Origin: Aquibacillus sediminis
GTDB lineage: Bacteria; Bacillota; Bacilli; Bacillales; Amphibacillaceae
NCBI RefSeq assembly: GCF_005870085.1
Contig: NZ_SZNM01000003.1
Span: forward strand, 186,001-250,000
Reading direction: 5' to 3'
DNA: 64,000 nt
Shown here: piece after piece, positions 43,796 through 52,649 of the stretch
Layout: every line of letters begins with the position of its first letter
How positions within the stretch are numbered: position 1 is the first letter of the stretch
Made by a program: the position numbers and the translations under genes
The notes under the pieces: model-generated
The model's database searches: none
What the model was told of the DNA's origin: nothing
Seen by the model: the letters and a program-made list of their open reading frames with translations, nothing else

Positions 43796-44020
43796 CGTAG
43801 GTAGAATACGGAGACTCCTCGAAAATAAAGAGCAATTTTCTTCGTGCGATGTATCGCTGCCGAAGTCTTCCTTGTCCTATGGGAACAGCACGGGCTGAAG
43901 ATCCACGTGCTTTAAGAACCGTAGGCTAAGATCGCCATGTCCTGTGGCAACGCCTGCGTGACCAACATCCTGTTGGCCCGAGGCCGTGCCCATGGAAAGC
44001 GGAGTATTCTACCGAAGCGG
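43796..44020. repeat. GC-rich palindromic repeat element (copy 2, diverged)
   Basis: Ends are GTAGAATACGGAGACTCC and GGAAAGCGGAGTATTCTAC. The interior shares GGCTAA, CAACGCCTGC and TGACC blocks with copy 1. The right end is also found alone at 18158-18193. Together with copy 1 it fills the 750-bp gap between the dioxygenase and monooxygenase genes. Confidence 0.65.
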
Positions 44021-44144
44021 TTGTATAACAAACATTTCTAATCAGGAATAAGGTTAACTAAAAAAAGTTACGTCGGAGTTTATGTTTATTGCGACAAAAC
44101 AACAATTTTTTAGAAAACAACCTTTAATAAAAGCAAAATTCATT

Positions 44145-45341
44145 CTAATAACGCAGTGCGTTTGACTCTAGGCCAGCAAGTACTCGACCATAATTCTCTT
44201 TCGTAATCGTCGGTGATAAAGAACGGTGAGTGTGCAATGTTAAGAAATCCAAAATTACTCTTTGTAATGGATGGCCTTCATAAACAAATCCTGAACCGCT
44301 TGATTGGATAATGATATCAAGTGCTTCTTTACACATCTGATTGGCATAGCCAATGTCCGCTAATGTTCTGACTCTTGAGGCGCGGTCCATATAGTTGCCA
44401 CTTTTCGCCCATTCATCAAGTTCATCGACAACGCGGTAAAAATGCATTTGGGCTGTATCAATTTTTAATGCGGCATCAGATAGCTGTAAATGTGTACTAG
44501 GAGCATCTCGTAAGTATTCAACCCCAATATGTGCTGCTTTCCGTTTTGGTAATCTTTCTTGGTACATATCCATTGCTGCCTTCACTGCCCCTAATGCTGG
44601 CAGACCTAATGATAAAATTAGTGCTGGAAATAATGCTGTATTGTATAGAGGAATATCACGTAGATGGTCTGACTGAAAATCTCCATTCAATGCTTCTGAA
44701 AAGGAAACAGCTCGGTGTTCTGGAATAAAGACGTTATGCATTTTTACGCTATTACTACCTGATCCTTTAAGCCCCATCGTGTACCAGTCGTCCATGATTT
44801 CCATTTCTTCAAACGGTAATGTCATTAACACTTGATCTTCTAAGTTGCCATTTTCATCATAAATCGGCATTCCGAAATATCCCCATGTTGCGTGAAGCGA
44901 TCCAGAACAAAACATCCAAAATCCTTCCTCAATCATGTAACCGCCTTCAACTTTGTGCACAATACATTTTCGTGGTTCGTACACCCCGGCAAAAAGAACT
45001 TCTTCTGGGTCATTGCCGAAGATTTCTTCATGTGTTTTTTTGGAAAAGGATTCGGCTACCATTAATTCACGAATTCCACAAAGTGCCATAATCCAACCAG
45101 TGGAAGCATCCCCTCGCGAAATTTCTACGACTACATCTGAATAGGTTCGCATCGACGTTTCATATCCGCCATACTGCTTAGGTCGTAACAACTTGAATAA
45201 TCCTGCTTGTTTTAAATCCTTGATCGTCTCTTCCGGTATGCGGCGAAGCCTTTCTGTTTCAGCAGCTCGTTCTCGTAATGTTGGAACCATATCGCGTGCA
45301 CGATCAACAAACGCGGTTTCCGTTTGTGTTGTACTTGTCAT
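44145..45341 (-). CDS. flavin-dependent monooxygenase, oxygenase component (HsaA/HpaH group D type)
   Basis: A 398-residue protein with the acyl-CoA dehydrogenase fold but oxygenase-type motifs: LFKLLRPKQYGGYETSMRTY, ISRGDASTGWIMALCG, FCSGSLHATWGYFG, WYTMGLKGSGSNSVKM and a C-terminal HTHRSLSP. It uses reduced flavin supplied by a separate reductase, most likely the HpaC-like protein encoded 17 kb away at 62102. It would ortho-hydroxylate a phenol to the catechol used by the extradiol dioxygenase. The closest functional models are HsaA (steroid A/B ring) and C2-HpaH; the substrate is open. Confidence 0.85.
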   Translation of the reverse strand: MTSTTQTETAFVDRARDMVPTLRERAAETERLRRIPEETIKDLKQAGLFKLLRPKQYGGYETSMRTYSDVVVEISRGDASTGWIMALCGIRELMVAESFSKKTHEEIFGNDPEEVLFAGVYEPRKCIVHKVEGGYMIEEGFWMFCSGSLHATWGYFGMPIYDENGNLEDQVLMTLPFEEMEIMDDWYTMGLKGSGSNSVKMHNVFIPEHRAVSFSEALNGDFQSDHLRDIPLYNTALFPALILSLGLPALGAVKAAMDMYQERLPKRKAAHIGVEYLRDAPSTHLQLSDAALKIDTAQMHFYRVVDELDEWAKSGNYMDRASRVRTLADIGYANQMCKEALDIIIQSSGSGFVYEGHPLQRVILDFLTLHTHRSLSPTITKENYGRVLAGLESNALRY

Positions 45342-45583
45342 ATCAACATCTCCTTTTAATAGATTGAACCATTTCTTTTTTTGGAGATAAACGATATCTC
45401 TTATATAAAATTCTAGGTAATCAAGCGTAAAATTGATAGATGAAATACCATTTAAAATTACTGACTTTTCAAATAATTTTCACTAGTCTTTTTAAGCAAT
45501 TATCAGTCATGAAATATAAATTAAATGAAAGTTTATTAAAAATAGTTTCTATACAAGCAATGAAAGCCTTTATTCGCGCTAGC

Positions 45584-46882
45584 TTATAAATGATTCGGCA
45601 AGAATAAGATAATTTGAGGAAATAGATAAACAATAATGATCAATGCTAAGATTGGTAAAATGAACAGAAAGGATCCTTTGAAAATATCCGTTAATTTTAA
45701 TTCGTTTGCAACCCCATTTAATATAAAAGCATTCATTCCAATTGGTGGCGATATTAGAGCTAACTCCATTAAAATGCACATCACAACACCGAACCAAATT
45801 AAATCATATCCTAACGATTCAATAAGTGGTAACACAATGGGAAATGTAACTAACATCGCAGCCATCGCATCCATAAATGCACCCAAAATAATATAAATGA
45901 ACACAATCAATATAAAAATGACTACTGGTGCAACCGCTAATCCTGTTAAGAAGTTATTTAAGATGGTTGGAATCCCTGATTGAACAATAAAACTATTTAG
46001 AATTAAAGCGGAAAGTAAAATAGCAAACAAAAAACCAACTGTTTTCAATGTACGAGATAAGACGTCGATCGCCTTTTTCACCGTTAGACTCCTTTTGAAA
46101 AGGGCGATAATTAGAGCACCAAACGCACCCATGCTTGCCGCTTCTGTTGGTCCAAATAATCCAACATACAAACCTCCGATAACGAAAATAAATAGTATAG
46201 TTACGGCAAAGATACTTGAAATACTCTGAAACCGTTGTTTCCACGTAAAGTGTTCCCCTTTTTGGGCTGCTTGCGGATTGATCGATACGATGATCATTAC
46301 GGTGAGAATATATAGTAACGCTAATAAGATCCCTGGAACTAATCCGGCTAGCAATAATTTCCCAATATGTTGCTGAGCAATCACACCATATAAAATCATA
46401 AATGTACTTGGTGGAATCATAATACCTAATGTACCACCAGCGATAATCGATCCGCTCGTTAACGTTTTACTGTAATTATTTTTCAACATTTCTTTTGAAG
46501 CAATCGTTCCTAATGAGGCAGTTGTGGCGAGACTCGATCCCGAAGATGCCGCAAACACAGCAGATGCAGAAATGGTAGCAATCCCCATTCCTCCTCGTAA
46601 TTTTCCAAACCATATTTTAAATGTCCGATATAGTTCACCACTAATACCTGATACATTCATCAGTTCACCCATCAAGACAAACATCGCAATCGTTGTCATG
46701 ATATAATCTAAGCTATTGTTCATAACGGTCGTATCAATGACGTTTGCCAACACGTTCCAGTTTTTTAAATAGAGGATCCCTAGAATGGCTGGTAATGCCA
46801 TCGAAAACGCAATTGGCACACGTAGTGTTAGTAACAAAAACATGGCTAAAATACACATCACACCGACAATTGGATCAGACAT
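45584..46882 (-). CDS. TRAP transporter large permease (DctM), system 1
   Basis: A 432-residue protein with about 12 membrane segments. MGELMNVSGISGELYRTF, AASSGSSLATTASLGTIASK, GIMIPPSTFMILYG and FGPTEAASMGAFGAL are DctM hallmarks. Its start overlaps the end of the small permease gene by 8 bp. With DctQ and the binding lipoprotein it imports an organic anion using a Na+ or H+ gradient. Confidence 0.92.
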   Translation of the reverse strand: MSDPIVGVMCILAMFLLLTLRVPIAFSMALPAILGILYLKNWNVLANVIDTTVMNNSLDYIMTTIAMFVLMGELMNVSGISGELYRTFKIWFGKLRGGMGIATISASAVFAASSGSSLATTASLGTIASKEMLKNNYSKTLTSGSIIAGGTLGIMIPPSTFMILYGVIAQQHIGKLLLAGLVPGILLALLYILTVMIIVSINPQAAQKGEHFTWKQRFQSISSIFAVTILFIFVIGGLYVGLFGPTEAASMGAFGALIIALFKRSLTVKKAIDVLSRTLKTVGFLFAILLSALILNSFIVQSGIPTILNNFLTGLAVAPVVIFILIVFIYIILGAFMDAMAAMLVTFPIVLPLIESLGYDLIWFGVVMCILMELALISPPIGMNAFILNGVANELKLTDIFKGSFLFILPILALIIIVYLFPQIILFLPNHL

Positions 46883-47366
46883 CCTCTAATCCTCCTTTTT
46901 CCGTTTTTTCTGGTTTTGCGAATAATTGTTGTACATTCACCATGCCCCATGCCATAAATCCAACAAAAGCAATCCATTTCAGTACATTATGTGGAAAACC
47001 TAACAGTAACGTCGTACGGTTTGCATCAAATGCTGCCACAATAAATACGTAACTAATAATCATGCAGATCGTAAATCCAATTAAATAGCTGATTTTATCA
47101 AACACCACTTGAACGTGCGGTGAGAAGCGATCAACCAGTAATCCGATTGAAATATGTTCTCTCAACGATTGCGTATAGGCGAACGAACACATAATTAACA
47201 CATAGTGAATAATTTCTGCCATCTCCATTGACCCTAAAATTGGTGTTCCCAGTAACCGACTAATCACCCCAATGGTAATCACAAGCATCACTGCTACCAT
47301 ACAAATCATACCGATCCATTTTAATGCCCGCACAATGATGTCAAGCCCTTTTGATACTGTCTTCAT
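46875..47366 (-). CDS. TRAP transporter small permease (DctQ), system 1
   Basis: A 163-residue protein with four membrane helices, of normal DctQ length. EMAEIIHYVLIMCSFAYTQS and REHISIGLLVDRF are typical. It is translationally coupled to the large permease. Confidence 0.88.
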   Translation of the reverse strand: MKTVSKGLDIIVRALKWIGMICMVAVMLVITIGVISRLLGTPILGSMEMAEIIHYVLIMCSFAYTQSLREHISIGLLVDRFSPHVQVVFDKISYLIGFTICMIISYVFIVAAFDANRTTLLLGFPHNVLKWIAFVGFMAWGMVNVQQLFAKPEKTEKGGLEDV

Positions 47367-47421
47367 TTAATCACCCTCTACCATTTTTTAATTGACCTTC
47401 TTTTTTCCATAATCGAAGAAA

Positions 47422-47451
47422 AGGCGTATACTCTTGGGGCAGTATACGCCT
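47422..47451 (-). terminator. intra-operon hairpin between dctP and dctQ, system 1
   Basis: An 11-bp perfect stem, AGGCGTATACT / AGTATACGCCT, 15 bp past the dctP stop, followed on the minus strand by TTTTCTTC. It probably acts as a partial terminator or 3'-end stabiliser, raising binding-protein mRNA over permease mRNA. Confidence 0.65.
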
Positions 47452-47465
47452 GTTAAAGAGGTGAT

Positions 47466-48584
47466 TTAATCTAAGAATTCTAGTTCTACCCCATTTTCCC
47501 TTGAGATGTTCACATATTCCTCCATCATCTCTTCTCCTGCATATCCTTTACTATTAGCCATTTCAATCCATTCCTCCCACACTGGGATAGCCGTAGATTG
47601 TAAGGTTAACAAGTCTTCATCTGTAAATGTTGTGACTTCGCCTCCAGCTTCTTCAGCCTGCTGGATGACTTCATCATTTGTATCCATGACTTTCCTAGAA
47701 TTCTCTACAAAAAGCTCTTCCCATTTAGGATTTAACTTTTCATCAAATAGCGTTTGTAGGTCATCTGGAAGAGATTGGTAAAAGTCTTGGTTCATCACAC
47801 CTGAAGCTTGGGTAAAGGTTATTGGTTGATCAAGAAAGTTTGGTGACACATCGTATAGACTTAAACCTGTAAATACATCGTGTGTACTTATATAAGCTTC
47901 AATAATCCCTTTATCTAAGGAGTTGTATAGCTCTTCAAACGCAACTTCAGTTGGAACACCACCCATATTTTGAATCATCAAGGCATCAAGTTCACCAGAA
48001 ACTCTTGTTGGTATATTCGACAAATGCTCTGGACTTTCAATCGGAGACGTACTATATAAATATCTTGGTGGCGGCGCTCCAACTCCCATTGGGACAACAT
48101 CTTCCCAAATCATATCTTCATATTTCTTAGTAAACTCTTGCATAATGTAACTTGATAAAGTTGGGTCCTCCCCAGCAAAAGGTAAGTCACCGATTGTTGC
48201 CGGGAATAATTCAATATCTTGATGATACATCGTCAAGGCCATCCCAACATCATACAAACCACTTTTGACATCTTCTAAAACCGTTGTCGAGTCACCTAAT
48301 GCACCATTAAAATGAACCGTTACCTCAACTCTGCCATCTGTTTCTTCCTCTACATATTCTTCCCATGGCACCCACACGTTTTGTGCTAATTGAGCATTGC
48401 TTGCAAACCAACTATTAACAACAAGTTCAATGGTTTCCTCCGAATTGGATGTGTCTTCAGTTTTCGTTTCTGAAGAAGTGTCAGCATCCTCATTTACATT
48501 TGTTGCAGGGTCATTACATGCAGCCAATCCTAAAAGCAGTAGAGATAAAACTACAAAAAACAACACCTTTTTATGAAATATCAT
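47466..48584 (-). CDS. TRAP transporter substrate-binding lipoprotein (DctP), system 1
   Basis: A 372-residue lipoprotein (LLLLGLAACNDP lipobox, then an acidic Thr/Ser/Glu linker). VEVTVHFNGALGDSTTVLED, LPFAGEDPTLSSYIMQEF, YLYSTSPIESPEHLSNIPTR (with the conserved Arg that binds the carboxylate) and PTEVAFEELYNSLDKGIIEA mark the DctP fold. It is the first gene of the first TRAP operon. The ligand is likely a carboxylate or sulfonate; aromatic acids are possible. GGAGGATTTGT precedes the ATG. Confidence 0.9.
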   Translation of the reverse strand: MIFHKKVLFFVVLSLLLLGLAACNDPATNVNEDADTSSETKTEDTSNSEETIELVVNSWFASNAQLAQNVWVPWEEYVEEETDGRVEVTVHFNGALGDSTTVLEDVKSGLYDVGMALTMYHQDIELFPATIGDLPFAGEDPTLSSYIMQEFTKKYEDMIWEDVVPMGVGAPPPRYLYSTSPIESPEHLSNIPTRVSGELDALMIQNMGGVPTEVAFEELYNSLDKGIIEAYISTHDVFTGLSLYDVSPNFLDQPITFTQASGVMNQDFYQSLPDDLQTLFDEKLNPKWEELFVENSRKVMDTNDEVIQQAEEAGGEVTTFTDEDLLTLQSTAIPVWEEWIEMANSKGYAGEEMMEEYVNISRENGVELEFLD

Positions 48585-48634
48585 ACAAATCCTCCTTATT
48601 AATTAATGTTTTGATCAAAACTCGACGTATACGG

Positions 48635-48911
48635 GCTCTCTCGGTTGATTCACGCTCTAATTTCCGCTGAATCTACCGTGACACGAGCTCTCTCGGTTGA
48701 TTCACGCTCTAATTTCCTCTGAATCTACCGTGACAAGGGCTCTCTCGGTTGATTCACGCTCTAATTTCTGCTGAATCTACCGTGACACGAGCTCTCTCGG
48801 TTGATTCACGCTCTAATTTCCGCTGAATCTACCGTGACAAGGGCTCTCTCGGTTGATTCACGCTCTAATATCCTCTGAATCTACCGTGACAAGGGCTCTC
48901 TCGATTGATTC
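48635..48911. repeat. 52-bp tandem repeat array, about 5.3 units
   Basis: GCTCTCTCGGTTGATTCACG recurs at 48635, 48687, 48739, 48791 and 48843, with a variant (TCGATTGATTCAG) at 48895: exactly 52 bp each time. Each unit contains GATTCA and TGAATC in inverted order. Units differ by a few bases. There are no intervening unique spacers, so it is not CRISPR. A single related unit occurs at 58362-58412. Confidence 0.9.
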
Positions 48912-48975
48912 AGTCAAGATTAGGAATCTCTTAATTTAATACCCTATTTATTAACCTTCGCATTCTCATCAGACA

Positions 48976-49050
48976 TCAGAAACGTAGAATTAATGTACTT
49001 CCGATTACAATCGCAACCTTGTTTTGTAACTGTTTATCATAATTCCCCAT
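48976..49050 (-). pseudogene. truncated SDR N-terminal fragment
   Basis: A good ribosome site (GGAGTAGAAATA) precedes an ATG at 49050. The 24-codon frame reads MGNYDKQLQNKVAIVIGSTL and ends ILRF. LQNKVAIVIGS matches the first strand and start of the cofactor loop of SDR enzymes, after which the gene is lost. It lies directly downstream of the formylglycine-generating enzyme gene and next to the 52-bp array, so a deletion at the repeats is likely. Confidence 0.45.
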
Positions 49051-49094
49051 TATTTCTACTCCTTTGTGGTTATGTTCTGAATTAACCAAGAAAC

Positions 49095-50048
49095 TCACAA
49101 ATCCTTTACACATCTAAAACCAATATTACCTGTCGAACTGTTTGGAGTATTGGCTGTACGTGCCGCTACACGATAGCGGTTACAATAGGTGTAATGACAT
49201 AAATAAGAGCCACCACGCATCACACGTGTTTTTCCTTTTTTCGGTCCTTTTGGATTTTTAGTACCACCGCGTTTCTCCACACTTTTCGTGAACTTATCCG
49301 AACACCATTCCCATACATTGCCTGATACATTATATAACCCATAACCATTTGGAGAATAAGCTTTTACTGGAGCTGTTCCCGCATATCCATCTAGAACTTC
49401 ATTTGAAGACGGGAACTTTCCTTGCCAAATATTACATTGATGAAATCCATTAGGTGTCAATTCATCTCCCCATGGGTACTTCTTCTGTTCTAATCCACCA
49501 CGTGCAGCAAATTCCCATCCCGCTTCAGTAGGCAGTCGTTTCCCGGCCCATTTACAATAAGCTTTAGCATCATTCCAAGTTACGTGAATCACGGGATGGT
49601 CCATTCGATTTTCAATGGAGGAATCTGGGCCTTCTGGTTGCTTCCAATAGGCACCCTCCACAACCAACCACCACGGTGTTTCTACCACCCGTTGTGTAGA
49701 TGCCAAAGCTGTTTTTCGACTGACAAATTGATAAAAAACAAACGACCAGCCAAATTTTTCTGCTTCTGTCTTATAACCGGTATCTTCAACAAATGCTTGA
49801 AATTGTTTATTGGTCACGTTACATGGATCCATATAGAAAGGATCTACGTATACCTTTCGAATTGGCCCTTCCCCATCGTCTGGAAAAGCATATTTATAAT
49901 CAGTTCCCATTAAGAATTCTCCACCTGGTATATAAACCATCTCTTCATGTGATAGATTGCTAGCTTTATCGATAATTTGATCAGCGCCATCATGCTTTGT
50001 ATCCTCAACAGATCGACTAGCAGCGCAACAGCTTTTCACCTTTTCCAC
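49095..50048 (-). CDS. formylglycine-generating enzyme (aerobic sulfatase maturase)
   Basis: A 317-residue FGE-sulfatase-fold protein, GTG start at 50048 nine bases from GGAGG. MVYIPGGEFLMGTDYKYAFP, NKQFQAFVEDTGYKTEAEKF, DHPVIHVTWNDAKAYCKWAG, RLPTEAGWEFAARGG and VSGNVWEWCSD are standard. The two catalytic Cys residues are present, Cys284 and Cys289 in GSYLCHYTYCNRYRVAAR, with the spacing of human SUMF1 and bacterial FGE. It should therefore be the copper-dependent, O2-using true maturase. It oxidises the Cys of a CxPxR motif to formylglycine. The sulfatase gene immediately upstream is its obvious client. Confidence 0.92.
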   Translation of the reverse strand: MEKVKSCCAASRSVEDTKHDGADQIIDKASNLSHEEMVYIPGGEFLMGTDYKYAFPDDGEGPIRKVYVDPFYMDPCNVTNKQFQAFVEDTGYKTEAEKFGWSFVFYQFVSRKTALASTQRVVETPWWLVVEGAYWKQPEGPDSSIENRMDHPVIHVTWNDAKAYCKWAGKRLPTEAGWEFAARGGLEQKKYPWGDELTPNGFHQCNIWQGKFPSSNEVLDGYAGTAPVKAYSPNGYGLYNVSGNVWEWCSDKFTKSVEKRGGTKNPKGPKKGKTRVMRGGSYLCHYTYCNRYRVAARTANTPNSSTGNIGFRCVKDL

Positions 50049-50087
50049 CGTTCTCGCCCTCCTTTTTTAATAGATAAGATAAAAGGT

Positions 50088-50130
50088 GGAAGCCGGGAGG
50101 AATCACTTATGTGCCCGGCCTTCCAACACA
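50088..50130 (-). terminator. hairpin between the sulfatase and maturase genes
   Basis: GGAAGCCGGG / CCCGGCCTTCC stem with a 16-base loop, about 17 bp past the sulfatase stop, followed on the minus strand by CTTTTATCTT. It is likely a partial terminator. Confidence 0.6.
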
Positions 50131-50140
50131 AGTATCATTG

Positions 50141-52432
50141 CTAGTTTTCTTGAATGTCATATTCTACTTTCTCAATTTCCCCCGTAAATTCAAAGGTTCC
50201 TTCCTCTTCATAAGCTGGACTAACCGGGTATAATAAATCTTTCCCAACATCTAATCCTTCAAAGGAGAGTTTGAATGGATGAGTCTGTGCGATCTCTCCT
50301 TTTCCAACTTGGTCGCCATTAATCGATAATGTTGCATTTCCCTGATAGTCACCTGTCTTTTGAAACTCCATTGCTACTGTTGCTTCTCCAACTGGAACTT
50401 CTACATCAGATTCAACACGATAGATCGCATTGCCCATGTTATATTCATAAACTAGTCGATTATCATCAATATAGAATGTATAGCCACTCTGATAGCCTCC
50501 TAAAGCAACCAGCACACCTTCATCAGAATTACTCTCACGATCAATCGGAACTGTAATGGAATGAGAATTATTAATTGTAAATGGGCTTGCTCCTTCTGGT
50601 AAGTGAGACATACCAGGATAAAACGTAAACTGACTCTTAGCTCGAAGTGTATCTTCTGGAACAGATGTAAATCCATCTGGACCAGTATCACTCATTGGCA
50701 ACACATCATACTTTTTCGCTTCACGGTCGAATTGCTTTTGCATTTGTTTTAATTTCTTTTGTTTTGCTTTTGCCAAATTATTATTCTCTGTCACATCTTC
50801 TTCGACGTGATATAACTCCCAAATGTCTTCCTCAAACGGCTGGCCTAATTGATGATTAGCAATTGCCTTCCACCCGTTTTCATAGATTGCCCGTTGACCA
50901 TTATGTTCATAATATTGAGTAGTCTTACCTTCTGCACTAGAATCTGTGAACGTGTCTAGAAAACTTTCACCGTGGAGTGGCATTTGTTTGACTCCATTCA
51001 CTTCTTTCGGCAATTCAATTCCTAATAGGTCATATACCGTTGGTGTAATATCACTTACATGTATATATTGATCACGAACCCCACCATTGTCTTCAATTAC
51101 GATCGGATTATAGACAATAAGTGGTGAGCGAATTCCTGCCTCATAGGCTGTTGCTTTGTACATTTTAAATGGTGTATTACTCACTTGCGCCCAGCCACTA
51201 GGAAATTCAACCTTCGCCTTTTCTGTACCAATATCATCGTATTGATCCATAATTTGCTCCATATCTTGATCCATCACGTTAAACGTCAATGTATGATTTA
51301 CTGAACCATTTTCTCCCCCTAAAGGACTTGCACCATTATCAGACAGAAGTACAATCATAGTGTTCTCCAATTCACCAACAGAACGTAAATGATCTATAAA
51401 TCGACCAATTTGTTCATCCGTATGAGTTAAAAAACCTGCATAAGCTTCTTGGAATCTAGCAAATGCCTTTTTTTGATCTTGTGTCAGTTCATCCCAAGGT
51501 TGAACATCAGGATTACGATCGACAAACTCAGCATCTTCAGGAATTATCCCTAACTCTTTTTGCCTTTCAAATCGTTCTTTCCTGATTACATCCCAACCTT
51601 GGTCATACTTGCCCTTATACATGTCGATGTATTCATCTGGAACTTGAACCGGTTGGTGTTGTGCTCCAAAATTTAAAGATACAAAGAACGGTTTTTCAGC
51701 ATTAATTGATACATGATCTGTCACATATTGGTTCGCTTGATCAACAATTACTTCCGATAGATGGAGATCTTCTTCATCGGTAACATCAACAAACGTATTA
51801 TCATTCACCATCTCCGGTTTAAATTGATCAGTTGAATCTTCTAGAAAACCATAGAATCGATCGAACCCTTTTCCAAGTGGCCAGTTATGATACGGACCAG
51901 CTTGTGTTGCTTGATGAGATGGGGATAGGTGCCATTTCCCTAAAGCATAATTATTAATTCCTTGTTCCCCTAAAACTTCAGCTATTGTTGCTGCTTCTGG
52001 ATTAATTTGCCCCCGTTTATTAGGATAATCTGAACCTAAGTCAAAATTAGCCACGGTCGCCATCCCAACAGCATGATGGTTTCGTCCCGTTAACAATGCT
52101 GATCTGGTCGGCGAGCAAGTTGGATTAACATGGAAATTATTATATCTAAGCCCATTATCTGCAAGCCAATCCATATTTGGTGTTGCAATCTCAGAACCAT
52201 AACTTGCAAGGTCTGAGAAACCTGAATCATCTAAGACAATATAGGCAACGTTAATGTCAGCATCCCTACTTATCTTTGTTTGGTTATTATTGGAGTTAGC
52301 TTTCCCCTCATTATTATCTGCAGTTGCTGACGCTTCGCCATTGGCACAACCAGACAATAACGCTAATGTTGTAGCAGTTGCTGTAAATTTTTTTAATGGT
52401 GACCATGAAACATCAAGTAATCCTAATTTCAA
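50141..52432 (-). CDS. secreted sulfatase lipoprotein (Cys-type, formylglycine-dependent)
   Basis: A 763-residue sulfatase; the TTG at 52432 follows GAGGAGG. The N-terminus is a lipoprotein signal (TATATTLALLSGC, lipidated Cys29) with an Asn/Ala linker. The catalytic motif is Cys106-Ser-Pro-Thr-Arg110 (NPTCSPTRSALLTGRN). Metal ligands are in YIVLDDSG and LLSDNGASP. It resembles large arylsulfatases (about 550 residues plus a C-terminal beta-sandwich of about 180 residues, GYTFYIDDNRLVYEYN). The substrate is probably an aryl or alkyl sulfate outside the membrane. Maturation must precede export, by the FGE encoded downstream. Confidence 0.9.
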   Translation of the reverse strand: MKLGLLDVSWSPLKKFTATATTLALLSGCANGEASATADNNEGKANSNNNQTKISRDADINVAYIVLDDSGFSDLASYGSEIATPNMDWLADNGLRYNNFHVNPTCSPTRSALLTGRNHHAVGMATVANFDLGSDYPNKRGQINPEAATIAEVLGEQGINNYALGKWHLSPSHQATQAGPYHNWPLGKGFDRFYGFLEDSTDQFKPEMVNDNTFVDVTDEEDLHLSEVIVDQANQYVTDHVSINAEKPFFVSLNFGAQHQPVQVPDEYIDMYKGKYDQGWDVIRKERFERQKELGIIPEDAEFVDRNPDVQPWDELTQDQKKAFARFQEAYAGFLTHTDEQIGRFIDHLRSVGELENTMIVLLSDNGASPLGGENGSVNHTLTFNVMDQDMEQIMDQYDDIGTEKAKVEFPSGWAQVSNTPFKMYKATAYEAGIRSPLIVYNPIVIEDNGGVRDQYIHVSDITPTVYDLLGIELPKEVNGVKQMPLHGESFLDTFTDSSAEGKTTQYYEHNGQRAIYENGWKAIANHQLGQPFEEDIWELYHVEEDVTENNNLAKAKQKKLKQMQKQFDREAKKYDVLPMSDTGPDGFTSVPEDTLRAKSQFTFYPGMSHLPEGASPFTINNSHSITVPIDRESNSDEGVLVALGGYQSGYTFYIDDNRLVYEYNMGNAIYRVESDVEVPVGEATVAMEFQKTGDYQGNATLSINGDQVGKGEIAQTHPFKLSFEGLDVGKDLLYPVSPAYEEEGTFEFTGEIEKVEYDIQEN

Positions 52433-52635
52433 ATCATTACCTCCTCAAAATCTACATATCTAGTAAACTCCTAAAGACAGTTCACTGCTGGTAAAGCTTT
52501 TTCTTCTTTGGTGATTTTCTTTTTCTTTAAGCTTTCAATTCGAGCAAAGGAAATCCAGTGAAGTATTTCATCAGTTGGAACCTGATTGCCTGTTAAGGAA
52601 GGTTCCCCCCACATGATCAAACTAATTGTATAAAA

Positions 52636-52645
52636 GTATACAGTC
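52636..52645. promoter_or_regulatory. GTATAC-type motif upstream of the sulfatase
   Basis: AGTATACAGT, preceded by ATTGTATAA, lies about 200 bp before the sulfatase start and just after the lactonase stop. It is similar to motifs near gntR and the lyase gene and is a candidate GntR site. Confidence 0.35.
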
Positions 52646-52649
52646 AGAC

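Noticed and set aside
48635-48911. Possible CRISPR array
   Set aside because: The 52-bp units are contiguous with no variable spacers between constant repeats, and no cas genes are present. The array at 63736 is the same in this respect.
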